NCBI GenBank assembly: GCA_024734495.1
Contig: JALMQS010000225.1
Coordinates: 2,195,650 to 2,259,649 of the forward strand
Source: Forficula auricularia
Taxonomy: Eukaryota > Arthropoda > Insecta > Dermaptera > Forficulidae
Length of the DNA stretch: 64,000 bases
Direction: 5' to 3'
A model generated the notes under the pieces. That model was not told the DNA's origin. It saw nothing but the letters and a program-made list of their open reading frames with translations, and made no database searches. The stretch's first letter is position 1; every line of letters starts with the position of its first letter. A program made the position numbers and the translations under genes. Shown in pieces: positions 44,636 through 54,974 of the stretch.

Positions 44636-45060
44636 GCCGAGAGTAGCAGAGTTGTTGGACATCTTCATAGATTTCCTCTGAAAAAGAACAATTTTAATTA
44701 ATTTATAAAAATCACTCAATTGTGCCTTTTTAACAAATAAAATTACTTGTCTTAACGTAAGCTGAGTGATTATGAAAATATCCACATCCAAAGAGGCAGA
44801 GGATTCATTCAAGAATATAAGATAACTGAGTATTGAGGTTGAATTGAAAGGGTTTTTTTTTTTGACGAGGGTAGCAGAATTTTTAAATAGTGAAGGAGAC
44901 AAAAAAGAGTGTCTTCTGCTGGAATTATAAATAAATAATAATTAAAAATAAAATTTATAAATGCAGCAGAAGACACACTCTTTTATTGTCTCTTAAGGAG
45001 AAATGTTATTCATGTAATTCCTCAATACTATTTTATTGTCTCCTGTAAGAGTATTGAGGA
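44636..45060. mobile_element. Relative of the foldback retroposons (GAGAGTAGCAG module)
   Basis: Contains GCCGAGAGTAGCAGAGTTGT at 44,636, identical to the tail module of the 58.2-kb foldback, and a second diverged copy at 44,864. Inverted arms AAGAGTGTCTTCTGCTGGAA and GCAGCAGAAGACACACTCTT flank 44,930. A further hairpin (TATTGAGGAATTACATGAAT and its inverse) closes at 45,060. The 95-codon minus frame here is repeat. Confidence 0.6.
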
Positions 45061-45388
45061 ATTACATGAATAAAATTCCATCTTAAGAATTTTAATCGAA
45101 ATATCCCCGGAACTCTATCTGAAACAAAATAAATTGAATTTGAGAGATTATAAGCTAGTGCAAGCTAAAATGCAAATTCATAAAACATTTTCATCTTTTC
45201 AGGTTTTATTTGAGAATTTGTATATCAAAATTTCGAATTTTTTTTGTTTTATTTTCGTCCAAAAAAGACTTCCGGTAACCTAGTTTAGAATAATTAGATA
45301 TCAGACCCTTGATTTTTACATTTAATGTCAAAAAGAGCATTGATTTTGATTTTATATTAAAAAAAATTTTAAAAAATACGAAAAATTA

Positions 45389-45789
45389 GGAAAATAAGCT
45401 GACGTGTTCTGATGTGGCCATCCACTTGACTTTACCATACAACCTGGCCCTAAAATTATTCATAATCATGTAGGGTGGTTAGTTTTTGCATTTTTATACT
45501 TCTGCGGTCCCACTGATTATGTATACAAAATTTGGTTGAGTTTGGTAAATGGCCAAGATTTCCATTTTTTGACCATACACCCATTTTGGGCAGTTAGTTT
45601 TTGCATTTATAGACTTCTGGGGTTCCAGTGATTATGTATACAAAATTTGGTTGTGTTTGCTCAAATAGCCAAGATTTTTAATTTTTAACCCCACTCCGCC
45701 CCCTTAATTTTGGGTCGATATGCACCAAAATCTAATCAGCTCTTAATCTCAATAGACCAAAACTACGTGCGGAATTTGGTTTCGATATT
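45389..45789 (-). repeat. F1 repeat, minus copy
   Basis: Begins with the F1 right end in reverse (AAAATAAGCTGACGTGTTCT, ACTTTACCATACAACC) and two internal units with GATTATGTATACAAAATTTG. It is cut at about 45,790 by S2-related sequence. Confidence 0.7.
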
Positions 45790-45905
45790 AACACTAGTTA
45801 GAACCCGGGATCTTTCCATGTGTACATCAATGCTTTGTCATATTCGAGCCCCGGCTGATCCTTTTGTCTATAATAAAAATAATCTTTTCTTCGTTCCCTA
45901 AATTT
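45790..45905. mobile_element. S2 SINE fragments in inverted array (empty hAT site)
   Basis: Left half GAACCCGGGATCTT is S2 on the minus strand; right half GAGCCCCGGCTGATCCTTTT to CTTCGTTCCCTAAATTT is S2 on the plus strand. TTTTGTCTATAATAAAAATA shows the sequence as it was before hAT insertion at 28.5 kb. Confidence 0.65.
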
Positions 45906-46104
45906 AAATCTAAATAAAATGTTTGGGAGGGGGCTTGGTAAGAAGAAAATTTCTAGGGCTCCAAAGTGGGTTAATCCGGTCCTGCCCTAACCCCCCACCC
46001 ACTGGCTAAGGCCATGGTACTCGAGTTCAATTCCAAAGGAGGTAAATGTAACCCTTCTGACATGTAATATAATAAAAGTTATTCATAACAGCTCTGTTTT
46101 TAAC

Positions 46105-46500
46105 CGACTTCAAAAAAGGAGAAGGTTCTCAATTTGACTGATTTTTTTTTTTTTTTTTTTTGTATCTATGTTACCTAATATCTTCGCCAATTGTGAACCA
46201 ATTTTGATGATTTTTTGCATTGGGATCAGTATAGTTTTCGATTAGTCCCGTTTTTATCATTGATATTGACCTTTTTTGTTATGTTTGTTCAGGCATAACT
46301 TCGTTGTTTATGAACCGACTTTAATGATTCTTTCTGCGTTTGGATCAGTATAGCTCCTAGATACTGAAGATACCTAACTATTTATTTATTTATTTATTTT
46401 ATGTATTTTATACCTTTTAGTGCTTTTTATTTTATTTTTGAGTTCTTATTATTTTATTTGTTGAATTTAATTTTTTTTGAAGTCGATTTTATTTATTTTT
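46105..46500 (+). repeat. K-family repeat, copy 5 (shortened)
   Basis: Starts TTAACCGACTTCAAAAAAGG, contains TTTATGAACCGACTTTAATG, and ends TTGAAGTCGATTTTATTT. The inner ATTTCGTCGTTTAG module is absent. Short (TTTA)n at 46,380. Confidence 0.75.
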
Positions 46501-46599
46501 TATAATTGTAGAAGGCAGATTTCTCGTGATTTCTTTATAAAAATAAACGATCCAAATTTGTTAAATTTTTATTTCCTTCAATCGAATTAGTAAATTACT

Positions 46600-47250
46600 C
46601 TACTAAGTTGCCCCAATTTGTACTTGATTGTATCTGTAGGTGAGAATGTTGGTGTGTGTGTGTGTGTTGTGTTGGCTTTTGTGGCCTGGAGGGTGATTCG
46701 AAGGCCTGAGGAGCAGCTATTCACTCAGGTATGCTGCTGGTGTGGGTGCTCTACTACTCTACGGTTGTACAGAGACAGATTGGCTGCTCCGCGGCCGGCC
46801 GGCCGGGCTCCACACAGCATCCGTTGCTATGGAGATAAATCTTGCCACTTCTAATTGGCTCTCTTTTCCACCCTCTCCCAGGGGATTCCCCCTCCCTGAG
46901 ACTCATCTATGCGTAATTTTTATCTCCTCCACCCCGGGTGCGTGCGTGCGTTTCGAATTAACCGCGAATCTAAATGCACCCCTTCACTCCGGGGTTTCCC
47001 CTCAGCCTCGGCTCTCTCTTTCGCTCCCGCACTTAGGTATACCTATGGATATCGGTCCGTACCTCTCTTGCTCTGATCCTCCCCCGCGGTTGCCATGCCG
47101 CTGATAAATTAGGTATTAACCGCCTGGCACAAGCGGGGCGCGCACCTTTTTTTTTGATAAACAAGCTTCATTCCGGTTGGCCAACCGGCGACAAAACACA
47201 AATCCGACGCGAACAACAGATAAATAACCAAGCGGCTGCTATAATTTGAT
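46600..47250. promoter_or_regulatory. GC-richest island, GT and CCGGCC motifs
   Basis: About 650 bp of high-GC unique sequence with (GT)8 near 46,655, CGCGGCCGGCCGGCCGG at 46,790, and pyrimidine-rich CCCTCTCCCAGGGGATTC. Two plus-strand frames are open for 78 and 120 codons, but the translations are proline/serine-biased and unrecognised. It could be a CpG-like promoter region of an unseen gene. No TATA/Inr pair that I would call. Confidence 0.3.
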
Positions 47251-47823
47251 ATGGATTAATTGACCCTAAGCTTCATTTTAAACTAAACCGATCCACTATT
47301 TTATGTTTCTTCTTTTGATAAATAAATTTAAATGTTCTCTTCTCTCAAGTTCAGGGTTTCTAGTTTACTGTGTTGGAAAGCCTAGAGGAACATTTCGAAA
47401 AAATCTCTTCTCTTTCACAAAATAAAAATGAAATATTTTTCAACTATCATAATAGGTAGTACATGAAGCCACCGAGCGATGCTCGGCAACTTTTTCTTCA
47501 GTTAAAAGTTGTATATTAATATTATTTCTAATTTAAAATTCTGATAAAAACCACCCCGTCACTGCACCCCTTTTCATGGAACCCACCCCCTTACCACCCA
47601 CGCTACGCCCTCTGGACAACCACCCCGTATACCCCCACTATGCCCCCTGGACCCTCACTCCACCAACCCCGCACCCCATCTCCTGCACCCCCATTTTTGC
47701 ATTTCTAGTTTTATAGTGGCCCACAGATTATGTATATAACAGATTATGTATATAAATAAATTCCGTATAATTATTTTTTTTAATTAAATAACGATGTATC
47801 GAGTTTTATAATAATCAATTAAA

Positions 47824-48013
47824 CCAATTATTTTACATGAATTAATGTATACATTGTATTTTAGCTTCGACTCCGGAGATTGCTTCTCCACCATCGAGTG
47901 TTCTTGATCATCTTTTTAGTCCTTGTTTTTAATAAGAGGAAAAAACTAATTAATTAAAAAAATCTCTTTTCCGATAATTATTTCAATTCCATTATTCTTC
48001 CCCAATCCCATCT
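47824..48013. mobile_element. U retroposon, copy 4
   Basis: 190 bp flanked by ATAATAATCAATTAAA at 47,808-47,823 and 48,014-48,029, a 16-bp duplication. The body matches the U copies at 4.2 kb. Confidence 0.75.
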
Positions 48014-48107
48014 ATAATAATCAATTAAATTGAGAAATTCTAATATATATATAATATTTGTTATTAACTCTCTGGGATTTAAAATTCAAATTCACTATTC
48101 AATTAAA

Positions 48108-48292
48108 CCAATTATTTTACATGAATTTATGCATACATTGTTTTTGAGCTTCGATTCCGGAGATTAGTTCTCCAGCATCGACTGTCCTTGATCATCTTTT
48201 AGTCCTTGTTTTTAATAAGAGGAAAAAACTAATTAAAGAAAAACTTTTTCCGATAATTATTCCAATTCCAATCACCAATTAATCCGTCCCTA
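48108..48292. mobile_element. U retroposon, copy 5
   Basis: 185 bp flanked by TATTCAATTAAA at 48,096-48,107 and 48,293-48,304, a 12-bp duplication. It was inserted only 80 bp from copy 4. All five U copies enter at sites ending in A-rich sequence, often ATTAAA. Confidence 0.75.
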
Positions 48293-48841
48293 TATTCAAT
48301 TAAATTGTTTAATTTTAATATATATTAATATTTGCTATAAAGTATTCGTGGGTTTTAAAATAAAAAAAATAATTAATAAATAAAAGATAATTGAAAGAAA
48401 TGTAAACAAACTCTTTTATTGACATTTTCATCTATAAATAATTAATTTGATTAAGAATAAGTCAATTAAGATAAATTTTGATGAGGTAGCCAGATCGCTT
48501 TCTCATCCTCATAACTTGTTAATAGAGTTGGTTTCATTAAAATTGGTAGAGCCGTTTTCAAAATAAAAAAAAAATACAAATATATATACAATTTTTGCTC
48601 GTTTTAAAGAGTAGATAGAAAGATAGATAGATAGATAGATATGAAAAAATACAAATCTTTAAGAAAACAATCAAGAACTCGTTTATTTTTGACCAAACGT
48701 TTCGGGAGAATATCTTCCTTTTTCAATGGTAAATTTGAAACTTTTGGTTATAATATACGAATGGAAAATAGAGTTTGTTTATCCGAGAACTTTCTTTCAT
48801 TAATAAAGTAAAGAAGATTTTTAAAAATTTTAAATAATTTC

Positions 48842-49042
48842 AAAAATATAAAATTCTAGGTAGGTTTCACAACCATAAATAACAAGATGCTTAATAGCAT
48901 GACTCTATACATATATATTTCGGGATACGAGAGCCCATCTTCAGGAGTACAAAAATATAAAATGGTTTAGAAGTAAATTTTTTTAACTTTAACATTAAGA
49001 GGGGTGTATGTGAAACCTATGTAGAATTTTATATTTTTAAAA
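48842..49042. mobile_element. Foldback element FB7 with hammerhead-like motif
   Basis: Short arms: AAAATATAAAATTCTAGGTA and GTTTCACA (left) against TGTGAAACCTA and TAGAATTTTATATTTTT (right). About 200 bp with the motif at 48,902-48,950 in the loop. Confidence 0.6.
48902..48950 (-). ncRNA. Hammerhead-like ribozyme motif
   Basis: Minus strand: stem I 5' strand ending ACTC (48,948-48,945), CTGAAGA (48,944-48,938), T, stem II GGG...CCC (48,936-48,922), GAAA (48,921-48,918). Stem III is ATATA/TGTAT with a two-base loop. Then U16.1 and A17, and GAGT (48,905-48,902), a 4-bp stem I. All invariant core positions fit; only the base before stem II is extra. Confidence 0.55.
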
Positions 49043-49281
49043 AAAATTTAATTAATGTAAGATGGGGTGAATTATCTATTACATTACATGTAATTATTGA
49101 TTCTATATATCTCAAAGAGATGTATTTCCTATCGTGGTTTTCCCCATTTTATGAGTTTTTGCATATGACATTTAGAAAAATATGAACCCAGAAAGCCCAC
49201 ACAGAATCTTATTGTATTTGTTTTGGATACAAACATACTTGCACCAGTACGAACTTTCTACAACTTTTAGGTCTTGAGTTA

Positions 49282-49788
49282 GGGGCCGTCCATAAATTAG
49301 GTCACTCGAATTTCAAGATTTTTAGAACCCCCTTCCCTCCCTGTGTCCCATTCTATTATATTTTCATTGGGCCCCCCTGTATTGTGACTTGTGACGTCAC
49401 ATCCCTTTTATATCCTTCTTGATTACTTACAATTGTTTTTCTATTTTCAATAACCATCTGAATTTTTTTTTTTTTTTTTTTGGCTTTTCGGCCTTTTTAT
49501 CCATAAGCCAATTTACGATACTACATATTTTTTAAATTTTGTCTCTACCCCGGGGGTCAGATTTTAGCCGAATGCCTTGAGTCGGATTCGAACCCGAGTC
49601 CCCTTGGTTAGCAGGATGATACGCTACCACCTAGCCTATCCGACCCCCCAACCTAAAATTTAAAAATTATATTTGAAAATTTTGAAAAAATTTTAATTCG
49701 ACTTTTATGACATCACAATTTTTAAGATTTGTCACAAATCTGAGATACCCTCTCCCCTTATTGTGTGATTTAATTTATGGACGGCACC
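49282..49788. mobile_element. PIF/Harbinger-like MITE with SINE insertion
   Basis: Ends GGGGCCGTCCATAAATTAGG and TTAATTTATGGACGGCACC with TTA on both sides (49,279-49,281 and 49,789-49,791), the 3-bp target of PIF/Harbinger elements. The S1 SINE sits inside. Copy at 43,891-44,214. Confidence 0.75.
49463..49649 (-). mobile_element. SINE S1 (tRNA-derived), copy 1
   Basis: Minus strand: box A region TAGGCTAGGTGGTAGCG, box B GGTTCGAATCC, then AAATTGGCTTATGGATAAAA, AAGGCCGAAAAGCC and an A19 tail (the T run 49,463-49,481). Copies at 55,149 and 59,724. Target duplication unclear. Confidence 0.8.
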
Positions 49789-50493
49789 TTATGACTAATT
49801 TAAAGTTTTACTTCTCCTAACATTCTGATTCTATTTTGAAAAGTATGAGAGAACAATTTGAAAATTCTCACCTCATTTAAATAACCAAAATTAATTTATA
49901 TTCAATTAACATATTATATTAATTAATTAAAATGATTGATCACATTATTCTGACATGTCTTTCCTCTCTCTATATCACGTAACAATTGTAAAGTAATAAA
50001 AGCTGAATGAATTTTTGAAAACATTACATTTCTATAAAACATGATAGAAAACAGAGGGGAGGAGGGATTTGGGATTTATGTGGTTTCAAGGCGGTCGCTT
50101 CTATTGGGCATAAATTCAATTAAATCGGGTGCCATAAAAATTCAACAGCTCCTTCAATAAAATATCCCTAATTCAAACTATACTTAAGATTATATACTAA
50201 TTCTGTAAAGAAAATTTATTTGATTAATCCTATTTACTTTTTAGGGTTCTATTTATAAGAAAAACAGGACTCTATTAGTGTCGCTATACAATTTATGTAT
50301 GTCCAATATAGGTATTAAATAGAAGTAAACACTTTTTCATAACTCAGTAAGTTTACCAAATATGATGGTGGTTTCTGGTTTGGCATTTTTTTTGTCAGCG
50401 AATGATTTGAGCTAAAAATTTGAAACTTGGCAGGGAGGTGTAATTTATTAATTTTCGAAATGTTTTATCAAATTTCAGCGCATTGGAAGTATA

Positions 50494-51051
50494 GGGTGGG
50501 GCAGAGCAACTTGCTTATTTAGAAATTCAATTAAAAAAAAAGTAATGCAGATATATATTTAATTCTTTGAACAGAGCATCAAGTACAACATTTAAATGTT
50601 ATGTTTACACATTTTTAAAGATGATCTCAGGCAGATGTCGTCCATTCTCACTACACCGCATCATCTGCTTGAGGGGCGATCTGCACTGGCCACCACGGTC
50701 ACCTGATTTAGCCCCCTGCGACTATTTTTTATGGGACTATCTAAAATCACTTTTCTACAACGATGGTTCTAGGACCCAGGCTCACCTGAAGAACAACATT
50801 CGTCACGCTGTTGGCAACATACCAGTCGATATGCTGGAAAGAGTTGAACGAAACTTCCGAGTTCAATTTACATAGTGTATTGAGAATAATGGACGCAATC
50901 TGTTTGATAAAATTATCATCTTTAAAACTGTGTAAACATAGAATTTAAATGTTTTACTATGTACTTGATGCTGTTTAAAGAATTAATTATATATCTTTGT
51001 TACTTTTAACTTAATTGAATTTCTAAATAAGCAAGTTGCTCTGCCCCACCC
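50494..51051. mobile_element. Mariner-like element, internal-deletion derivative
   Basis: Inverted repeats of about 145 bp: GGGTGGGGCAGAGCAACTTG (left) and CAAGTTGCTCTGCCCCACCC (right), flanked by TA. The inner parts of the arms (AGCATCAAGTACA, CATCTTTAAAA) also match. The 560-bp element keeps only the C-terminal part of its transposase gene. Confidence 0.85.
50640..50938 (+). pseudogene. Mariner-like transposase, C-terminal fragment
   Basis: The frame reads WPPRSPDLAPCDYFLWDYLK, with the third catalytic Asp in SPDLAPCDYF, and continues to MLERVERNFRVQF. It then stops (50,873-50,875). After the stop the same frame continues CIENNGRNLFDKIIIFKT, the usual end of this family, so the stop is premature or the last 20 residues were dispensable. 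The HTH domain and first two catalytic residues are deleted. Confidence 0.85.
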
Positions 51052-51619
51052 TATATAATCGCTCGATAGCTTCTCATAAACAATTGAATTTTTTCTGGTT
51101 TTCCATTCATACCCAGTCATACATTTTGCATGGTTGCAGTCCCTTAAATAAACAACTGAATAATATTATTAATATTATTTTCCTAAGTTAATTTATTTGA
51201 ATTATTTTTTACTCCTGAAATGGATGTGAAGTCTTAAAAATAATTCATCTTAAAGGGAATTGGAAGTAAAATATTACAGCGGAAAAGAATGTAATAGGTA
51301 ATTAAATGTCAAATTAATATAGTATAATTAATCCTTTCTCTTTCAAATTAAAATTATTGTTTAAACCAGAGTTAAATGTAATATGTGTAGGTGTAGGTGT
51401 TGAGATAAAATAAGAAGGGGCTAAGCGAATTGAGCAACATTTCGTTTGCAGATCCATCTCTAATAAATTTATTGTCTCCAATCAAATGAAACCTGATCTT
51501 AATGGTTTTTTAATTGGCTAAATAATTCTAAATAATTTGCCATTTTCTATTAAACGTTTTCTAATTTATTTCTATCGAAACACCATTAAAAACAAATTGA
51601 ACTGCTGAATGGTGGGGGT

Positions 51620-52145
51620 CAAAAGAGGAAAATATTCTGTCCGTGGGTGGGTTGCCATCGAATAAGAGCCTTTCTTCTCGGCTGCTGGGTGGAGTCACCA
51701 CGACAATAAATTATCCGTCTATCACTTAAAATTGATTTTTTTTCATTCTTAAGTTCAAAAACAAGTTATTGTAATGTTGCCGAGATAATCCTCACAAATG
51801 CTCATACACCTCTTCCCGCCCGCCTTCTTGGCCATATGGGATCCACGACCCCAGCATATATATAGCCTATAAACCGATAATAAATTACATATCGTGTTGT
51901 GTCTTAATTTCGCGAGCGCCCGCACCCCGCGGGCGACCGCTCGAACGCTGCGTTCGTTGCACAGGCAGTGGCCACCGCGCTGGGCGCCAGAAACCGGAGG
52001 GCGACCACGGCCCATGCAACGATACCTTGCCAACATGTGGCTCATCTCACGCACACTGCAGCTACAAGCCCTCAATGTTCACGAGAGTTACACAACCGAA
52101 AAAGAACAGAACCCATCGCGCTCATTTCACTTTTCATATTATTAA
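51620..52145. promoter_or_regulatory. Non-repetitive GC-richer island
   Basis: A unique block with GGTGGGGGTCAAAAG, CGCGAGCGCCCGCACCCCG at 51,911 and CACACTGCAGC. Frames are open on both strands for 66-106 codons without domain similarity; such frames are expected in GC-rich DNA. Possible regulatory region or undetected exon. Confidence 0.3.
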
Positions 52146-52649
52146 TCAGTGAACCAGTTCGCCTTTAAATCATTGCTTTTATATTATTTTACCGGAATTC
52201 TTTTTATAATCTCCCTCCCTTTTGCATGTATAATCCTTTACCATTTTACCCTTTCTTTTATTGTTTTATTTTATTTATTTATTTTTTTATATTTTTAAAT
52301 CTATTTATTCTATTTTTCATTATTTTATTGTCTTACATTATATTTTTTATACTCTAAAAAAAGGGTAATTTTAATTCACGCATTTATTTCCTATAAAAGA
52401 ATAATAAATTCAAATACAATAAATACAGGAGTAATAACATTAAATTGGTAATTTATTTTAAATAATAGTATAAAAAATTCCAGGTGCGATTGAATATTTT
52501 TCTCTGAAAGTATTAAAAAAAAAATAATATTTATTATATGCCCTATAAGGAAAGTGATAATGAAAAACACCTATCCCCGATTTATACACGATACTTTATT
52601 TACAGAATTTCGCTCTTACACGGCTTCTAATATAACGAATTAAAAACAT

Positions 52650-52680
<31 letters not shown>

Positions 52681-53900
52681 CGACTAATTTAAAAAATTAA
52701 TGATCTTGAACTTGGCAGCACATTAGATCTCACTACTTTTTTTTGGCAAACTGTTTTTATTAATCGAACTTTGTCTTTTTTACACAAGTGTTTTTGGTGG
52801 GATTTCACTTCTTTTTGTAAGTTAGATGCATGTTTATGTCCTGAAAAGGAGAATATTTCGGTTTTGCGATTTCACTTAATGCACCAAACTCTACAAAGCA
52901 CTCCAGAACCATTATATTTTCACATTTTATGTTAATTTAGCCAATAAATTTCACCTCTCATTTCGGGCCCTGAAGAAGGGCAAGTTTCGGTTTCTCAATT
53001 TCCTTCTCTATTAATGTGCCTAGCTCTACCAATATGGCAAATTTCAGCATTCTAGATGCGCCCCAGATTAGAAAGATAATTTTTTGTTAACCAAAACTTC
53101 CCTGAACGACTTGTTTTTAAGCTCACAGACTTTGGAATGTCAAGTAGGAAAAACTCTTTTATATCCACGACGATTTCCCACATTTAATTACCGATTACTT
53201 CTTTGATTTCATTCGAATTAAGTAATCAATTTTAACCCGAATTTTTAAATTATATTTGAGAAATATTTTTTAGACCATGGATTTTGAAAATTTTATTAAT
53301 TCAATGAAAAATAAATTTCTTTTTAATATTTTCTAGTAGCCGAGATAGAATTTTTTGCAATTTAAAAATCAAAAAATAAAACAAAATTAAAATGAAATGT
53401 ATTATGCCCGTACGGCTATTGATAGGTATTATTTGAGTTTTTCATGCTTTGAGTTCTCGTTAGAAACCCCCTGGTGGAACTCAAGGTCTTTTTTTAGTCT
53501 AATCTTATTGAATGTTTTCATTCACTTTTTTCTGCCCGAAGGTGCTTTTTGTCTTTTATTCAAGGTTTTTTACCTTTAACCTTGAGAGAGAAACAATTAA
53601 AGCATCTATTGTCATTATTATGCAAAAGGTTGTTGTTGTTTTTTAAGATTGCGAAACAGGTAAAAATGTTTCGGTTTGAGTGTAGTGTACTAAGGACAAA
53701 AGACAGGGGATTGAAATAAATATCGAACCACGGGTATTCTGTTTGTTCCTTATGCATTCCGTAAGTTAAAAGCCTGTTGAAGCAGCCGGAAGACTCCCTA
53801 GATATATCTAGTCCACCCCCGGTAAAGTGAGGTGGGCCAATTCCCGAAAGCCGCATCGGTTTTAATCCAAACACTTTTCATAAAAAAATACAAGAGAGCA
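52146..53900. other. No gene; (AT)n at 52,651-52,674; diverged tandem pair
   Basis: AT-rich sequence. Two diverged copies of a 110-bp segment start at 52,840 (CCTGAAAAGGAGAATATTTC) and 52,970 (CCTGAAGAAGGGCAAGTTTC). They superficially recall the hammerhead words but lack GAAA in register. Confidence 0.4.
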
Positions 53901-54830
53901 AAACACAAGATCCATGTATTAAGAAACTTATGACTGGAGCATGGGGATGTTAACTCCCCGTTGGTTTTTATTCAACGGCGTCAACCCTTAGCGCGAATTA
54001 CTGCCCCTTTGGGGTTTGCTTCGCCTTAGGACTTCCCCTCCACTTTTAGTTGCTCTCTTCACACTACATAAAGAAAGGATGATAGGCCTAATTGGAACGA
54101 AAAAATTATATTGTAATTTCTCAGCTAGTTATGGGGGCGAACAACCCTTGTTTCCTGTCAACATTTATGGTGACGGTTTTAAAATTCCTCTGACCCTTTT
54201 TTGGCAAGAACGAAACCACACCCTCTTGTCCCGCTCCCGCCCCCCAAAGCTGGAGCCACATTGGTTAATTAAGAAATGTTTCGAGTGGGATTTGTATTTA
54301 AATAAAAGGGTTAAAGAATGGAAAACTCTCTGGGATTCAATAGATAGAGAGAAAAGCTGCAGAGCCACTCATATGGGATATCGGATCTCTTCTCTCCTCT
54401 ACATGTAATTTGAATTGCTCTATGAATCGCATTACAATGATAATACTCTTGAGGATTTAAGTAATTTAGCTCTATTGTTCGTTAAAATTTTAATTTATAA
54501 TTTATTCAGTAGGATACTTGAAAAGAGAACATCTGAACGCTGCGCGGACTAATTTAATATATTCTTTTATTTCGTCATCGGCCAATAAAAAAATTCCTAT
54601 CGGAATTCATAAATCATAAACCACGGAGAAATTAATTGTCAATAGAGAATATATGCTGCGAGGTAATGTCTCTATTCAGAAGAAGGCGAATCAATGCAGT
54701 CGTTTATGGCGTGGACGAGTTTTATTTATTGGTAGGATTAACCGAGAGGAACATACATCTTAATAAGAACCGAGACCAATTGCATACTATATACCGTACT
54801 ACATGCTTATTAATCAACATTTAGGTTTGG
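53900..54830. promoter_or_regulatory. Non-repetitive GC-richer island
   Basis: About 900 bp, unique. It includes AGCATGGGGATGTTAACTCC, a 130-codon plus frame at 54,016-54,408 and a GCGGACTAATTTAATAT segment. The translation has no motif I recognise. It may be conserved noncoding DNA or an isolated diverged exon. Confidence 0.3.
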
Positions 54831-54974
54831 AACGATGGTTGTTATTTTATTCATATTCAAATAAAAGTAAAATAAGTAACAAATACAATTCAGATTGAAT
54901 CCTTACTATAATGATTTCAATGGACGTCAAAAATTTCTAACCGTAATCCTAACAATGGATTCCAGTAGAGTACA

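Larger units (their letters stand above)
47463..48622 (-). mobile_element. Helitron-like non-autonomous element, copy 2
   Basis: On the minus strand it starts TCTACTCTTTAAAACGAGC and ends near the perfect hairpin CCGAGC-ATC-GCTCGG and GTGGCTTCATG. It shares with 5,998-6,957 the GAAAACGGCTCTACCAATTT segment, the C-rich tract (47,555-47,695) and the CTTTCTCATCCTCA segment. It has two independent U insertions where copy 1 has one. An (AGAT)n tract abuts it at 48,620-48,641. The Helitron label is tentative. Confidence 0.45.

Noticed and set aside
46618..47104. Two plus-strand frames in the GC-richest island as a coding exon
   Set aside because: No recognisable motif, and composition alone explains the open frames.
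52845..53010. Hammerhead-like pair (CCTGAAAAGGAG / CCTGAAGAAGGG)
   Set aside because: GAAA does not follow the hairpin in either copy; this is a diverged tandem pair of another repeat.
53560..54408. Longest open frames in the unique block (104 codons minus, 130 codons plus) as genes
   Set aside because: The translations show no domain, no repeat-free coding signature I can recognise and no splice context. Frames of this length are expected by chance in GC-richer DNA of this size.
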